This document shows positions 47,535 through 58,640 of a stretch of DNA of 64,000 bases, piece after piece. The translations under genes and the position numbers were made by a program. Under the pieces are notes generated by a model that ran no database searches, had not been told where the DNA came from, and saw only the letters and a list, made by a program, of their open reading frames with translations. Every line of letters starts with the position of its first letter. Within the stretch, counting starts at the first letter, position 1. Source of the stretch: Rhodamnia argentea (Eukaryota; Streptophyta; Magnoliopsida; Myrtales; Myrtaceae); the NCBI RefSeq assembly GCF_020921035.1, contig NC_063151.1:35718934-35782933 (forward strand), given 5' to 3'.

Positions 47535-47645
47535 CGTTCTGAGGACAATAATTACTGGAAAATCTATCCCCAAAATGCATCTCGAGCATCATTGGTCAAT
47601 AAGTACTTGGAGGATAAACCAATGCCAAAATCATTAAGAGGATGA
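47535..47645 (+). pseudogene. Possible orphan exon, unknown family
   Basis: After a good acceptor (ttggtacag) 36 codons read NNYWKIYPQNASRASLVNKY, then LEDKPMPKSLRG and a stop. The composition is protein-like, but I do not recognise it. A short upstream frame ending VPEEVNFKKNLL (about 47240-47310) may belong with it. Unit A shows no counterpart. Confidence 0.3.
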
Positions 47646-47829
47646 AGTTCGCGGTGGAAGCAAATGGGTGAGGACAGATTCCAACTGTAGGTTTTCTCTT
47701 TGTATGTCCTAATCATGTTACTTTCAGGACCACTTGGGACGATTATGTCTGAATAGTGTAGGGCCCTTTCCATGTTCCTAAGTCGCCTCAAAAAAGTTAC
47801 TGAGTATTTACCTTTCAATCCATCGTTAC

Positions 47830-48206
47830 AGGGGGAAAAGTACGTTAGAAGTGTCAAAATTTTTGTACGGTGTTCACTTGAGTGCCATAACTTTCAAAAC
47901 GTTCACTTAAGTGCCACAACTTTAAAAAATCGTTCACTTGAGTGTCATGTTGACGTGGACGTCGGAAAAACTGACGTGGCAGCCGGAAAGTTGATGTGGT
48001 ATGCCGGAAAGTTGACGTGGCTAGTCGGAAAGATGACGTGGCACGCTGGAAAAGTTACTATAGCACTCAAGTGAACGATTTTGCTCCGACGAAATACTGA
48101 AGTGAACGATTTTTGAAAGTTCTGGTACTTAAGTGAACGTTTCGAAAGTTATGTCACTTAAGTGAACGCCGTACACAAGTTATGGCACTTCTAGTGTACT
48201 TTTCTC
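47830..48206. mobile_element. MITE of 377 bp with TCGTTAC target duplication
   Basis: The left end agggggaaaagtacgttaga mirrors the right end (tctagtgtacttttctc), with inverted arms of about 40 bp. It is flanked by tcgttac at 47823-47829 and 48207-48213. Inside, 'gttcacttgagtgcc' type phrases recur in both orientations and four units of 'ggaaagttgacgtggc' type follow each other (about 47965-48050). Unit A lacks the insert at the matching place (near 31948). Its ends resemble those of the MITE at 42619. Confidence 0.88.
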
Positions 48207-48599
48207 TCGTTACGGGTATTGTTTTGGAGATGTAAAATCTGCCTTCATCCGCCGCAACACCAAAGTCACATTGCGTGAGGTCCATTAAAGCACCTTTTCG
48301 AAAATGTTAAATGCACACTCGTTTTTGTGATCTTTTGCGACATATTTACAAGATTCGTGCTGTCTAGAAGTCAAAAGAAGTTCGTCCAAAATAAAAATAA
48401 AAAAAATTCAAAAAAGGTGTTTCGAATCTAATAACTTCAAGCGCAGAGGACATCTTGGAAACCCAGTTGACTTCAGTCCTTCCGGTGAAATGGGCGTGAA
48501 TTAATTGAACTTTAGAAGCATCAGCGCAGACAAGCCTTCCCAATTTCCAAAAGGGTTTGCATTAATTAGCCCTTCGATAAGGGCCCTATCTATCAAGCC

Positions 48600-48850
48600 A
48601 GACACACAAGGCTCTGTTTCTAATTCTGCAGAGCATGGATAGACTCATATTCTAGATACTGCACATTCTTTATTTTTTTGCCTAGTACTAAGGGTGAAAA
48701 TATTTAATTGAGGAGGCAAATGAGAACTAAAAAGATTTGAACTCGGAGTTCCTACTCTGATACCATGTGAGATCTTATGGAATTATTGTCAACTGTTTTA
48801 GAAGCTTAAGCTGTTAGATGAAAACACGATTATTCCGCTATGCATTTTCG
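48600..48850 (-). mobile_element. LTR/TRIM-like relic with tRNA-Met PBS
   Basis: Plus-strand ctctgatacca (48755-48765) is the complement of TGGTATCAGAG, a tRNA-Met primer site, directly followed by TGTGAGATCTTATGG, which would be an LTR start. The adjoining 'gaggcaaatgag' segment is shared with 58391. No coding domain is present. Confidence 0.5.
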
Positions 48851-49300
48851 TGACAAAAGATCTTTCATCGAAGGTTTGGATCTTCGGCTTTGATGTTCAG
48901 GGTTCTTCCAATGTTGCTCATTGTCTCTCGTGCATTGATGGAATAGTAGTGGACCAGTGGTCCTCCTTACTGTATGGCCAGACAAGAAGTTTCGTTCGGA
49001 ATCAACGAAAAGTAGTGCAACTTAATTGAATGGGCAGGGCAGTCAAGGTCAATGATCGATGGTTGATGGTTCCTCACTCCCTGATGGTACTCATCGTTGC
49101 CACTTGTATGCAGAAACAAGAAAGAAAAGCCCTTCAAAATTGACTTTGTCTGCAGAAAACTCATTGTCGTTTGTGAATTGTCTGCAGATCATAGCACTTT
49201 TAAAGCATGGATTTTGCCTCTGCTTTGTCCATGGAGCAGAGAGTTTCCATTGGCATTACACTATCTCATCATGATCATAATCATCAAAATTTGTTGGACC

Positions 49301-49305
49301 TGTGG
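49301..49305 (+). repeat. Target duplication TGTGG, left copy
   Basis: Recurs at 51132-51136. RLK1 upstream reads acctgtggatcgacgattg with a single copy. Confidence 0.9.
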
Positions 49306-51131
49306 TGTAATATTTGGGCCTTGTTTTGACCAGGTCAAAAAAGATAGTGGACCCACCATTAAAAAAGAAGAAGAAGAAGAAAAAGAGGGCAGTCGGCCTC
49401 TCCTTTTAGGCTGTACGACCAAAACAGAAAAAGGAAAGGAAGGAAAGAAGAGAAAGGGAAAGAAAGGGAAAGGAGAAGAGAGGGAAAATAAGAAAGAAAA
49501 GGGCTTTCTCTCACGTCCAAGTTACGCTGCCATGTCAAACAATCCCGACATTGATTAGCAACGTCCGGTAAGTGCTCGCCCTCTCGTCCCTCCTATTGAA
49601 ATGACTTTTCGGATTTATGGCTCAATTTCGGATTTTGGAGGAAACTGAGTTGCTGTGTCTGATTTCTTGGGCGTTTGGCTGCTTTTTTGCTTGGGAATGA
49701 AACTTTAAGATGTTATAAAGCTATAGGGTTTGACGGATCTCGATTTGACGTTGTGGTTTGCCTGGAGCGAGTAATTCAAATATGGTGTACAGACTGTACT
49801 GTGCGAACAGTATATTTCGAGGGCTAATTTTTTTTAGTTTCCGATTGTCCGCTGAGGTTGGTCATGTTGGGACTTTTGTAGTACGTCGAACAAGTTTTGT
49901 TTTGACTACAATATTGTGTTAGTCAGAGTTTGGTAGAGAGAGTTATGGCTCAAAGAAATTTCACATGCAGGCTGCCCATTGTGCGATCAGCAGCTTTTTA
50001 GCCCGTAGGTGTCGGATTATTAACGTTTATACATCGTTTAGTCAAGTTTTTCGCTAGCGTAGTATTTTCCAACTTTTAATGTTGTTTTTCAATTAATTTT
50101 TACGATTTCAAGCTTTACAATTCAAGTGACTACTATAGGTTGGATTGCGACTTTTTAAGGTGAGATATACTTTATCTTCTAAGAATTTATAAAAACTCAT
50201 GCTTTAAAGATGAGCACGTGTATTGTGGTTTGATTTTTTTGACAAGGTGAAGAAAGGTGACGTTTAGAGCATTATTTTTGCATAAACAGAATCGAACTAT
50301 TACTACCCTTTGATTATTTGATATGGCTTGTTGGCGATTGTCTTACTGAAATACTGTTTAAGAAATATGTTTTTGAGAAAGGCTATGTATTCGGTTTATA
50401 ACCTTCGGTTTGTGAAACTGGTTCGTTGTGGTTTTTCTGGGTTTGGTATTGGGGTTAATACTCATGTCCCTATGAATAGAACCCACCGAGGTGGGGGTAG
50501 TATGCATAATGTCACGATGTCATTGAGCCAAACCACCGGCTAAAATGGGTGGTAAATCTAACCAAGAGGGGTAAAGTTGGTCGCCTTGTCACCGCGTTAA
50601 ACGTGATCATAGTTGACGATGAGTATGAGATTATTCAATGGATGGACCATTGAAAGTTTGTTTAATGAGATTAATCAATGGATTAAACCATTGATAGTTT
50701 GTTATTACTATGAATTGCTATTTGATATACTTTGACGATTGCATAGTGATTTCTCAATCCGCTTAAAAAATATTGTACTTCTCATTGAGCTGTGGTCGCT
50801 CACTCCTTTATGCATTTATGTCTTTCAGGTTCATTGGCGAGCCGCAAGTAGGATCGAGCGGACGTTAGCTACAGGACTTTTGGGATTGTGGGGTATATTT
50901 TTTTGGATAAATTGTATATCATTAGTGACTTTCGAGCTAGATGTGGAAAGATTTGTATATATATCTTTTTGATATATAATAGATGAGCTCTGATTTTGTG
51001 GACATATGACCTTTTTAATAAATATATATGGAGGTATATATTTATTTATCAGGTTTTGTTTGAGGCTACGTCCTTTGATTCAAAAGGATGGCTATGTCAT
51101 GCCCTTTTTCTCGGAGAATCAAAGTGTGACA
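49306..51131. mobile_element. Solo LTR, 1826 bp, in RLK2 promoter
   Basis: Begins TGTAATATTTGGGCC and ends AAAGTGTGACA (TGT...ACA ends), flanked by a perfect 5-bp duplication TGTGG. Excising it with one TGTGG gives the uninterrupted sequence seen upstream of RLK1 and RLK3. The length and internal style suggest a Ty3-gypsy LTR, but no internal domain is present, as expected after recombination between two LTRs. The right end is 276 bp before the RLK2 ATG. Confidence 0.92.
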
Positions 51132-51407
51132 TGTGGATCAACGATTGTAATTGATCCGAGAATTCCATGGTTGTGATTGATCTTATCCATGGTGGCCCGG
51201 ATTGGACCGGGTCCTAGCAAGAATTCCGCCCCCACAATACACGCTGATGGATATTTATCAGATTGACTCTCTTGCGTATATGACAAGACAAAAGTCTTCC
51301 CCGGAGGCAGAAAGCGCTTCAAAAAGCTTAAAATTCTCTTGACAGTTTCCATAAGCACTAAACCTGCCTCTTGTTGCTTCTCGCCTTGCTTCCTTGGGCT
51401 CTGTCTC

Positions 51408-54400
51408 ATGAAACTCAGAGGCGTTAGTTTTGCAGAATTTCAATCATGCCACTTGCTTCTTGGTATTGCTCTTGCACTTTGCTTATACCAAGTCTCCTCC
51501 TCCACCAACGAAACAGACAGAATCGCCCTTCTCGCATTTAAGACCGGCATGACCGCGGATCCTTTCGGCGTGCTCGACTCATGGAACCATAGCATTGATT
51601 TTTGCCAGTGGTACGGCGTTACGTGCGGCCGGAGGCACCGCAGGGTCACAGTCCTAGACTTGTCATCACGAGGACTCTCCGGCCCAATCTCTCCTCATAT
51701 CGGAAACCTCAGCTTCTTAAGGGAATTGCGGCTCCAAAACAACAGTCTCCATCATGAAATCCCTCAGCAAGTCGGCCAATTGCGCCGCTTGCGTATCCTA
51801 GAATTGAACAACAATTCATTGGTTGGTGAAATTCCCAGAAACATATCGGGTTGCTCGGACTTGGTCCTCCTCAGGCTTGCGATCAACAAGCTAAGCGGAA
51901 AAATACCCGGAGAGCTTGGTTCATTCCCGAAGCTACGGCGGTTCAATTTGTATGGTAATAGTCTGACCGGGAGTGTGCCTTCCTCCATTGGGAACTTAAC
52001 TTCACTGGAGATGCCTTTTTTAGGCTGGAACAACTTGGGCGGGAGCATTCCTCAAGTTCTAGGCCATCTGACAAATTTGGAATTGATTGCCTTTGGAGCA
52101 AACAGATTGTCGGGTACGATTCCATCTTCGTTACTCAATCTCTCTTCGCTAACTCAGTTTGATGTTGGATCCAACTGGATACAGGGTACTCTTCCTGCAG
52201 GCATAGGCCTCAAACTCCCAGATCTTGAATTTTTTAGCATTGGGGGGAACCAAATTGAGGGGCCAATTCCTCCCTCGATATCGAATTGCACGAAGCTGGA
52301 CTTACTTCAACTTAGTGAGAACAGATTTTCCGGGAAAGTACCTTCTTTGGAAAATTTGTATGAGCTTCGTTGGTTCCAAATCTTTTCTAATCAGCTTGGA
52401 AGTGGAAAACCCGAAGACTTAAGCTTCCTTTGCTCGTTAACTAACAGCACCAAGTTAAAGAACTTGGGTATTCAGGAGAACAAGTTTGGTGGGGTGTTAC
52501 CTAAATGCATAGGCAATTTATCCACCGCTCTCACAGCTTTTGGTTTAAGCGAAAATCACATACTTGGTGAGATTCCAGAAGTAATCGGGAATTTTGTCAA
52601 CCTGGAAATATTGTGGATGGATCTCAACCAGCTTTCAGGTGCTATCCCCTATAATTTGGGGAATCTACACAATCTGGCGGACCTAGAATTAAGTGATAAC
52701 AACCTAGGAGGGACTATTCCATCTTCTATGGGAAATCTAACCAAGCTGATTGAACTATATCTTGGGGGGAACAACTTTCATGGGCAAATTCCTTCACAAC
52801 TATCGAACTGCCGGTCTCTTGATTTGCTTGATCTGTCTAATAACAATCTCAGTGGTGCCATACCCCCGCAGCTTATAGGTCTCCCATCATTAGCAATCAT
52901 TTTGAACTTGTCTCATAACGATCTGGCGGGAGTTTTACCAGCAGAAGTCAGTAACTTGAAAGCTTTGACTGCGTTGGACATCTCGGATAATTTGTTGGTA
53001 GGTGAAATCCCAAGAAGTTTAGGGGATTGCACTGGATTGACATCATTGAGAATGGGGGGCAACTTCTTCCATGGGTCCATTCCTCAATCACTCAAATCAT
53101 TAGGAGGCATTGAAGAACTAGATATTTCACGGAACAATTTGTCAGGTCAGATTCCAGAATTCTTATCGACATTTCATTCCTTAAAACTTTTGAATTTATC
53201 CTTCAATAAATTTGAAGGCATGCTGCCACGTGAGGGAGTCTTTAAGAATGCTACCGGTATTTCAATTATTGGGAACAATAAGCTCTGCGGTGGACTACCA
53301 GAGTTTCATCTCCCAAACTGCATCTCTAAAAGCTCCAAGAGCAGAAAGATCAGTATGGTGATATTGTCCACTTCTATTGTTTTCGGAGTTCTTGGAATAG
53401 CTCTTTTTCTAGCTTTTATATATCTTCGCTGGTTGAAGAAGAAAGTAAATGAACCAATTTCAAGTTTGACGGATTGTTCACCTCCCAACATATCATATGG
53501 AGAACTCCTAAAAGCAACGGATGGTTTTTCTTCAACGAATTTGATCAGAGTTGGAAGCTTTGGTTCTGTTTACAAGGGGATACTCAAGGACAATGGAATT
53601 GCTGTTGCTGTGAAGGTGCTTCATTTAGTCCGTCATGGTGCTCTGAAGAGCTTTATAGTCGAGTGCGAGGCATTAAAAAACATTAAACATCGAAATCTTT
53701 TGAAGATATTGACGGTTTGCTCGGGTATAGATTATCAAGGAAATGACTTTAAGGCCTTAGTATATGAATTGATGATCAATGGAAGCCTAGACCAATGGCT
53801 ACACCCTAGTGCAACATCATCTCATGGGAGTGAGCTTCCGAAAAAGTTGAACTTCATTCAGAGGATAAATATAGCTATCGGTGTTGCTTCTGCACTAGAT
53901 TATCTTCATCACAGGTGCCACTTCCCAATCCTTCATTGCGATCTGAAGCCAAGCAATATCCTCTTAGATGCTGAGATGGTAGCACATCTTGGCGACTTTG
54001 GATTGGCGAAATTCCTTCTTGGATCATCCCTTGATACCGTAGTTAATCGGATAAGCTCAGTGGGTCTTAAAGGGACAATTGGCTATGCTCCACCAGGTAA
54101 TCCCTCTACTTTCTATTCTAATGATCTAAGTTCCACGTTCTTTTCTATGCTTAACAATATTCATCTCCACTATGATCAAAACACATGGCAGAATATGCAA
54201 TGGGATGCGAGGTCTCAAGAGAAGGCGATGTCTACGGTTACGGCATTCTCTTGCTAGAGATGTTCACAGGATTGAGTCCCACCGACAACAGATTCGGAGA
54301 CAATTTGACACTCCACAGTTTTGTCGCGGCGGCTCTGCCTGAACGAGTGTTGGAAGTTACAGATCGGATCCTGCTTCTAGAAAGAGAGAGTCATTTTCAC

Positions 54401-54640
54401 TCCGATAGTCCTCAGCATTGGCTTTGTCAAAGCAATGTCATATTTCAAGAGTGTTTGGTTATCATACATAATATTGGAATCTCTTGTTCCAATGAAGTGC
54501 CTGGAAATCGGATGAGCATCAGTGATGTTGCAAATCAGCTGCAAAAGATCAGGGAAAAACTCTTTGCATTGGGTTTACATGAACAAGATGGGCTGCCACA
54601 GGTATATGACAAGTTTATTAGCCTCTGTTGCCTTAATTAA
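51408..54640 (+). CDS. LRR receptor kinase 2 (LRR-XII, non-RD)
   Basis: Predicted cell-surface receptor kinase of the EFR/Xa21/At3g47570 group. Exons 51408-54096 and 54192-54640 with a 95-bp GT-AG intron; 1045 aa. Signal peptide (LLLGIALALCLYQV, near 15-30), LRR cap with DSWNHSIDFCQWYGVTCGRR, about 20 LRRs, LCGGLPEFHLPNC cap, TM helix (about 650-672) followed by RWLKKK, and kinase from about 690. VAVK Lys736, HCDLKPSNILLD with Asp845 (Cys before Asp: non-RD), DFG in GDFGLAKFLL. Oddity: the first Gly of the ATP loop is Arg714 (IRVGSFGSVY; IGIGSFGSVY in RLK1, IGVGSFGSVY in RLK3). The in-frame end reads YDKFISLCCLN, but GTATAT after DGLPQ (54602) could be a donor for a further short exon. I chose the ATG giving MKLRGV, shared with RLK3 and close to MKLLGI in RLK1. 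Confidence 0.92.
53547..53549 (+). other. Gly-to-Arg codon in RLK2 ATP loop
   Basis: AGA encodes Arg where RLK1 has GGT and RLK3 has GGA in the GxGxxG loop. From GGA a single base change gives AGA. Confidence 0.9.
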
Positions 54641-57104
54641 CCTCTGTTGTCTTAATTATTTAGATTTGCTTATGCTAGTGCAAACATACAGGTAAAGCGT
54701 GGAGCAGAGATAGAGAATCAAGCGTGCGCTTCCAATTGATTGTCACTCCTTATCTGCATATGTATTGAGCTAGCATTTGCACTGCAGTGTAGAGACCTTT
54801 TAGTAATATCTGTTACAATTGGTCTCAAGTTTGAGGATATGACAAAACCCGAAGTGCAGGAAAGTTTGGCTGAATAGAGACAGTCCGAGATGGACTTTGG
54901 AAATGTATAGCCGGAGAGAAGCAGTTGTTTCTGTTGGAAGATAACAGTATATTATCATTCCTCATCAGCAATGATATGGCTCTAGCCTGTCCCATGATGC
55001 ACAGTGTTGAGCATGATATGTTATTTACAGTTCAGTCTAAAATGTTCACTTCTTTCATTGGTAAGAAGCTCATTTAGACAAATAAAAATTAATCAACTAT
55101 AGTAACATTGTGTGGGGTTTCATTTACATAAATCCTAATCTGTCTCCATTTTTATTGGAAACTTGTCTTTTCCCCTTGCAAATCCTAGCTTTTGTCCGGG
55201 CTTTCTAACTCAGTTGGAGATGAGTGATGTTGCGGTCAAGCCAAGTATCTCTTTCAGATTCAGCTTAAATAAGCAAATGCTCTGTTTGGGAGAAGAGAAT
55301 GGTAACCAGGAAAATAAAAGAATATATAGCTTTCTGATTCAGCTTCCTCGTACTCATTAAATTGAGAGACAGATCTAGAGGATAAATATTTCTGATTCAG
55401 CTTCCTCGTACTCGTTAAATTGCGATGATGGTTCAGCACAACTGGTCTATCACAATTCTGATCTGCAATTTATTCTAGTTATGTTTTTCTGATGGGATCT
55501 GCAGAGCTGCTATTTCTGAAGTATGCCACTTTCATTAGTCTTGTTTTTCCATAATTTTTACTTCTGCCGTTCATTCATTTCTTGTCGCGATAAAAATTGT
55601 TCGAGGATGCAAAATGTGTTGCTAGCATCTGATATAAATTCTAACCGACCAAAAATTGCCGGCACATACAATCATGTCCTCATCAGATAGTATTAATCAG
55701 CTCAAGAACAGATAGTATTAATCAGCTCAAGAATAGAACGAGCTATAGGCATTTCATTACGACGTTGGAGATAATCTGACGCATGCAGTGCCCTCAGTCT
55801 CGGAAGAGAAGCATATTCTTCATCTCATTATGTCCCTCATTCCTTACCCAATCCTGTTCCAAGCTTCCAGTGACCAAATCATGGCTGAGATGGTTGGCAC
55901 ATACCTGAACAAAGCTCGGCCAGCCACCGCGACCCTGACCAAAATTTACCTCGAAAATTCATCTGTATTTTTTTTTAAAGGGCCCTGGAAGAGAATTCTT
56001 GGAAGGAGTTGAAGCAGAAGACTCCCAGTCTGAAACTGTGCCAAGGATAATGATGAGCACTTAACACTGGTACTCCTAACAGCACTGCAAAAATTAGGCA
56101 CCTACCAGTTTCAAGGTGAGGCCTACCTTTCCTCTTCTTAAAAAATCTTTCAAGGACACGCCATTCTGGAATTAATTTGCTTTTAACTATTTTCACATTT
56201 AGGATTTAAGTTTTGTTTCATTATTAGCTATTACTTACTGTGCATAAGTCTGCTATTGAGCACCTCAAGTTATAAAGACATACCTAAAACTCATTTAAAT
56301 TTTTTCTATGATTGGTTTTTTTATAGTTTTGAAAAACTAATCTTCAAACTAAAATTTAAACCCGGGGAGGCAATAATTTCCTCTGCAAGCAACTATTCAT
56401 TTCCAAATTCCAATCACCAAAAGATAAAGAATGCTTTTGAGGAGCGATAATCTTGGGAGTTGCAATTCTATCTTCATAGAATCACAAGTTGCTCATTTAA
56501 GAGAAGGTGCATCCCTGACAGAGTGACCATTATGCTGCTTTCCATTCGATTGACAGATATATCCCTCTCAAATTCCAGACCTTTCACTGGGAAGTCTGTT
56601 AATCGTATGAGGCACATTTCCTGGGAATTTTCCAGAGCTTAAAAGAGTTAGTGGTGTATTGGCAGAGAGAAGCGTCTGCGCGGTAGATCTGAAAGTGCAA
56701 CATGTGAAGGATGTCCCTATTGACAGAGTAACGTTTGATCTTGAATACATGCTCTTGAATGAATGAAGATCTTGCAAACTGTAAAGTTTGCTAGTGGAGG
56801 TTTTGACTGGATGACACTTTGCAGGAAGGGGACTTCTTTCGAAAAACGATGCCTCATGCAAATTTAGCTTTTTCGAGCTTGGATCTTCAGATGCATGAAA
56901 TCATTCTAACCAAAAAAATCAAATTTGTTAATTGTTAGCACCTGTTATACCCAGAATTCTCGTTAAGACAATTTAGTTAATAACATCGGGTCATACAGAA
57001 GTTTTCCGAATTGGCCTCTCAATTGGTTAATTCATAATATAAGTGCATGCTATGTTGCAGAATGGCAGCAAGTCTTGATTGGCATCATGACCATTTTCAT
57101 GCTG
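54641..57104. other. RLK2 3' flank (unit B copy of 41294-44446)
   Basis: Same order of landmarks as the RLK1 3' flank, without the 0.8-kb MITE. A protein-like relic frame (LIPYPILFQASSDQIMAEMV, about 55836-55896) is less damaged here than in unit A and runs on through GTYLNKARPATATLTKIYLE. I do not know the family. A second relic frame near 56660-56770 reads VQHVKDVPIDRVTFDLEYML. Confidence 0.6.
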
Positions 57105-57166
57105 CAGCAGAGACTATAGAGACGAATGTTTAAACTGAGGAGTTCTGCAGGAGTCATACTTACTTA
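57104..57166 (-). repeat. Inverted copy of 44748-44810
   Basis: 63 bp, one mismatch to the reverse complement of 44748-44810. It begins exactly where the similarity to unit A ends (catgctgc). Confidence 0.9.
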
Positions 57167-57189
57167 AATGTCTCATTTATCAGCAAGAA

Positions 57190-57720
57190 TTTATGTTTTT
57201 CACCTTGCAAATCCTAGCTTTTGTCCAGGCTTTCTAACTCGGAGGAGCGATTGGTTTCCTTCTGCAGCTTCACCGGGAACCTCTATGCGCCGCTGAAGTT
57301 GTGTGAGACTGTTGGAGATGAGCAATGTTGCAGTCTAGCCAAGTATCGCTTTCAGCTTCAACCTAAATAAGCAAATCCTCTGTTTCAGATTCAGCTTCCT
57401 TGTATGCATTAAATTGAGAAACAGATCTGGACGATTGATATGTGAAGCTGGAACTCTGCAATAATGGTTTATTAGCATAACTAGTCTATCACAATTCTGA
57501 GGATGGAATTTGTGCTATTTGTGTTTTTCTAATGAGGAATGGATCTGCAGCTGCTATTTCTGAAGTAAGCCACTTTCTTTACTCTCAATTTGCCAAAATC
57601 TCACCTTCTCTCGTTCATTCATTTCATTTCTTATCACGATAGGACTTTGTTCGATTAATACAAAATGTGTTGCTAGTGTCTGCTAAAAATTCTAGCCAAC
57701 CAGAAATCACCGGCACATGT
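57190..57720 (+). repeat. Third copy of part of the RLK 3' flank
   Basis: Matches 41830-42290 and 55160-55680 (tgcaaatcctagcttttgtcc, ggctttctaactc, aaataagcaaat, gtgttgctag) but has about 80 extra bases near 57240-57310 and no receptor gene attached. Open frames are chance. Confidence 0.7.
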
Positions 57721-57793
57721 GATCATGTCCTTATCAAGAAAAACATTAATCATCTTAAGACCAGAACAAACTCAAGGCATTTCGTTATGACGA

Positions 57794-57905
57794 TGGAAAA
57801 ACTGTCTAAAGGTTTATGATTCAATTGCAAAATCGAAAAGAAATTAGGAATGAATTGACAAAAATGTAATAAATTTAGAGCTTTTTGGATAATTTTCCCC
57901 CAGGT
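57794..57905. mobile_element. Short fold-back fragment
   Basis: ggaaaaactgtctaaagg at the left and ggataattttccccc at the right resemble the ends of the MITE family at 17136 and 32827. About 112 bp remain, so it is an internally deleted relative. Confidence 0.45.
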
Positions 57906-58239
57906 AACTATAGATGTTGAATGACACTTAATCATTTATGTTGACTAATAAAAGAATAACAATGATGAAATCTCTTGATATAAAAATGTGTGATTTCCTG
58001 TGTATAGATGGTTGCGCATGAATTTGTGCGATTGCTTCATGGGGCGTGACACATTTGTCTAGGTTCGTTATTTGAAGCCTTATACCAGATTATTATCGGT
58101 GAAACTTTATTTGACTAATTAAATACAATATTACGTAGCATGATTATAATATGTTGTAATCTATTGCTAATTTTTATAGTATGGAAAATATTCAATTCCA
58201 TAGTACGTCTATAAAATAGAATATGGTCAATACATATGA

Positions 58240-58640
58240 TTCTAAGATTTCGTGAAATCACTGTCAACTTTTCAAAACGCTTAAACGATTAGATGAAAAC
58301 GTGATTTAATATTGAAATATTCTATCACCCGTCCTCACACTTAATTTAGCCTTTTTGCCTAATACCAAATGTGAACATATTTAATTAAGGAGGCAAATGA
58401 AGTTTTGAAAGATTTGAACTTAGGATTCGGGCTCTGATACTAAGTGAGATTTCGTGGGACTATCGCCAATCTTTCCCTCATACATCGGGCTTCAGGTCGG
58501 AGCAATAACAATGTGTATCTTCTGTGTGACTATAGGGTTCGGACTTGTTGGTAACACGAGCTATGATATCGGGTGAGATTTTATAGGACCTCTACCAATT
58601 ATTCAAAATGCTTAAGCTGTTGTCATTCAAGAGATCTTTA
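58240..58640 (-). mobile_element. TRIM-like relic
   Basis: Two related segments (58245-58310 and 58443-58480, with another trace at 58570-58625) share 'gagatttcgtg', 'atc-gtcaa' and 'aaacgcttaa' type words and flank a short non-coding part that ends gctctgatacta, the complement of a tRNA-Met primer site. This looks like a small LTR element without genes. It is related to 48600-48850. The limits are rough. Confidence 0.4.

Larger units (their letters stand above)
47111..51407. other. Unit B spacer and RLK2 upstream region
   Basis: No intact gene. It matches the unit A spacer in order (see 30777-33548) apart from a MITE (47830-48206), LTR-like relic sequence (about 48600-48850) and a solo LTR (49306-51131). 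The part from 51137 to the RLK2 ATG, together with 49261-49305, forms the promoter region shared with RLK1 and RLK3. Open frames within 49100-49560 and 50330-50970 lie in the purine-rich and central parts of the solo LTR and are chance. Confidence 0.65.

Noticed and set aside
49340..49560. Lys/Glu-rich open frame in a purine-rich stretch
   Set aside because: It lies inside the solo LTR, is simple-sequence driven and has no counterpart elsewhere.
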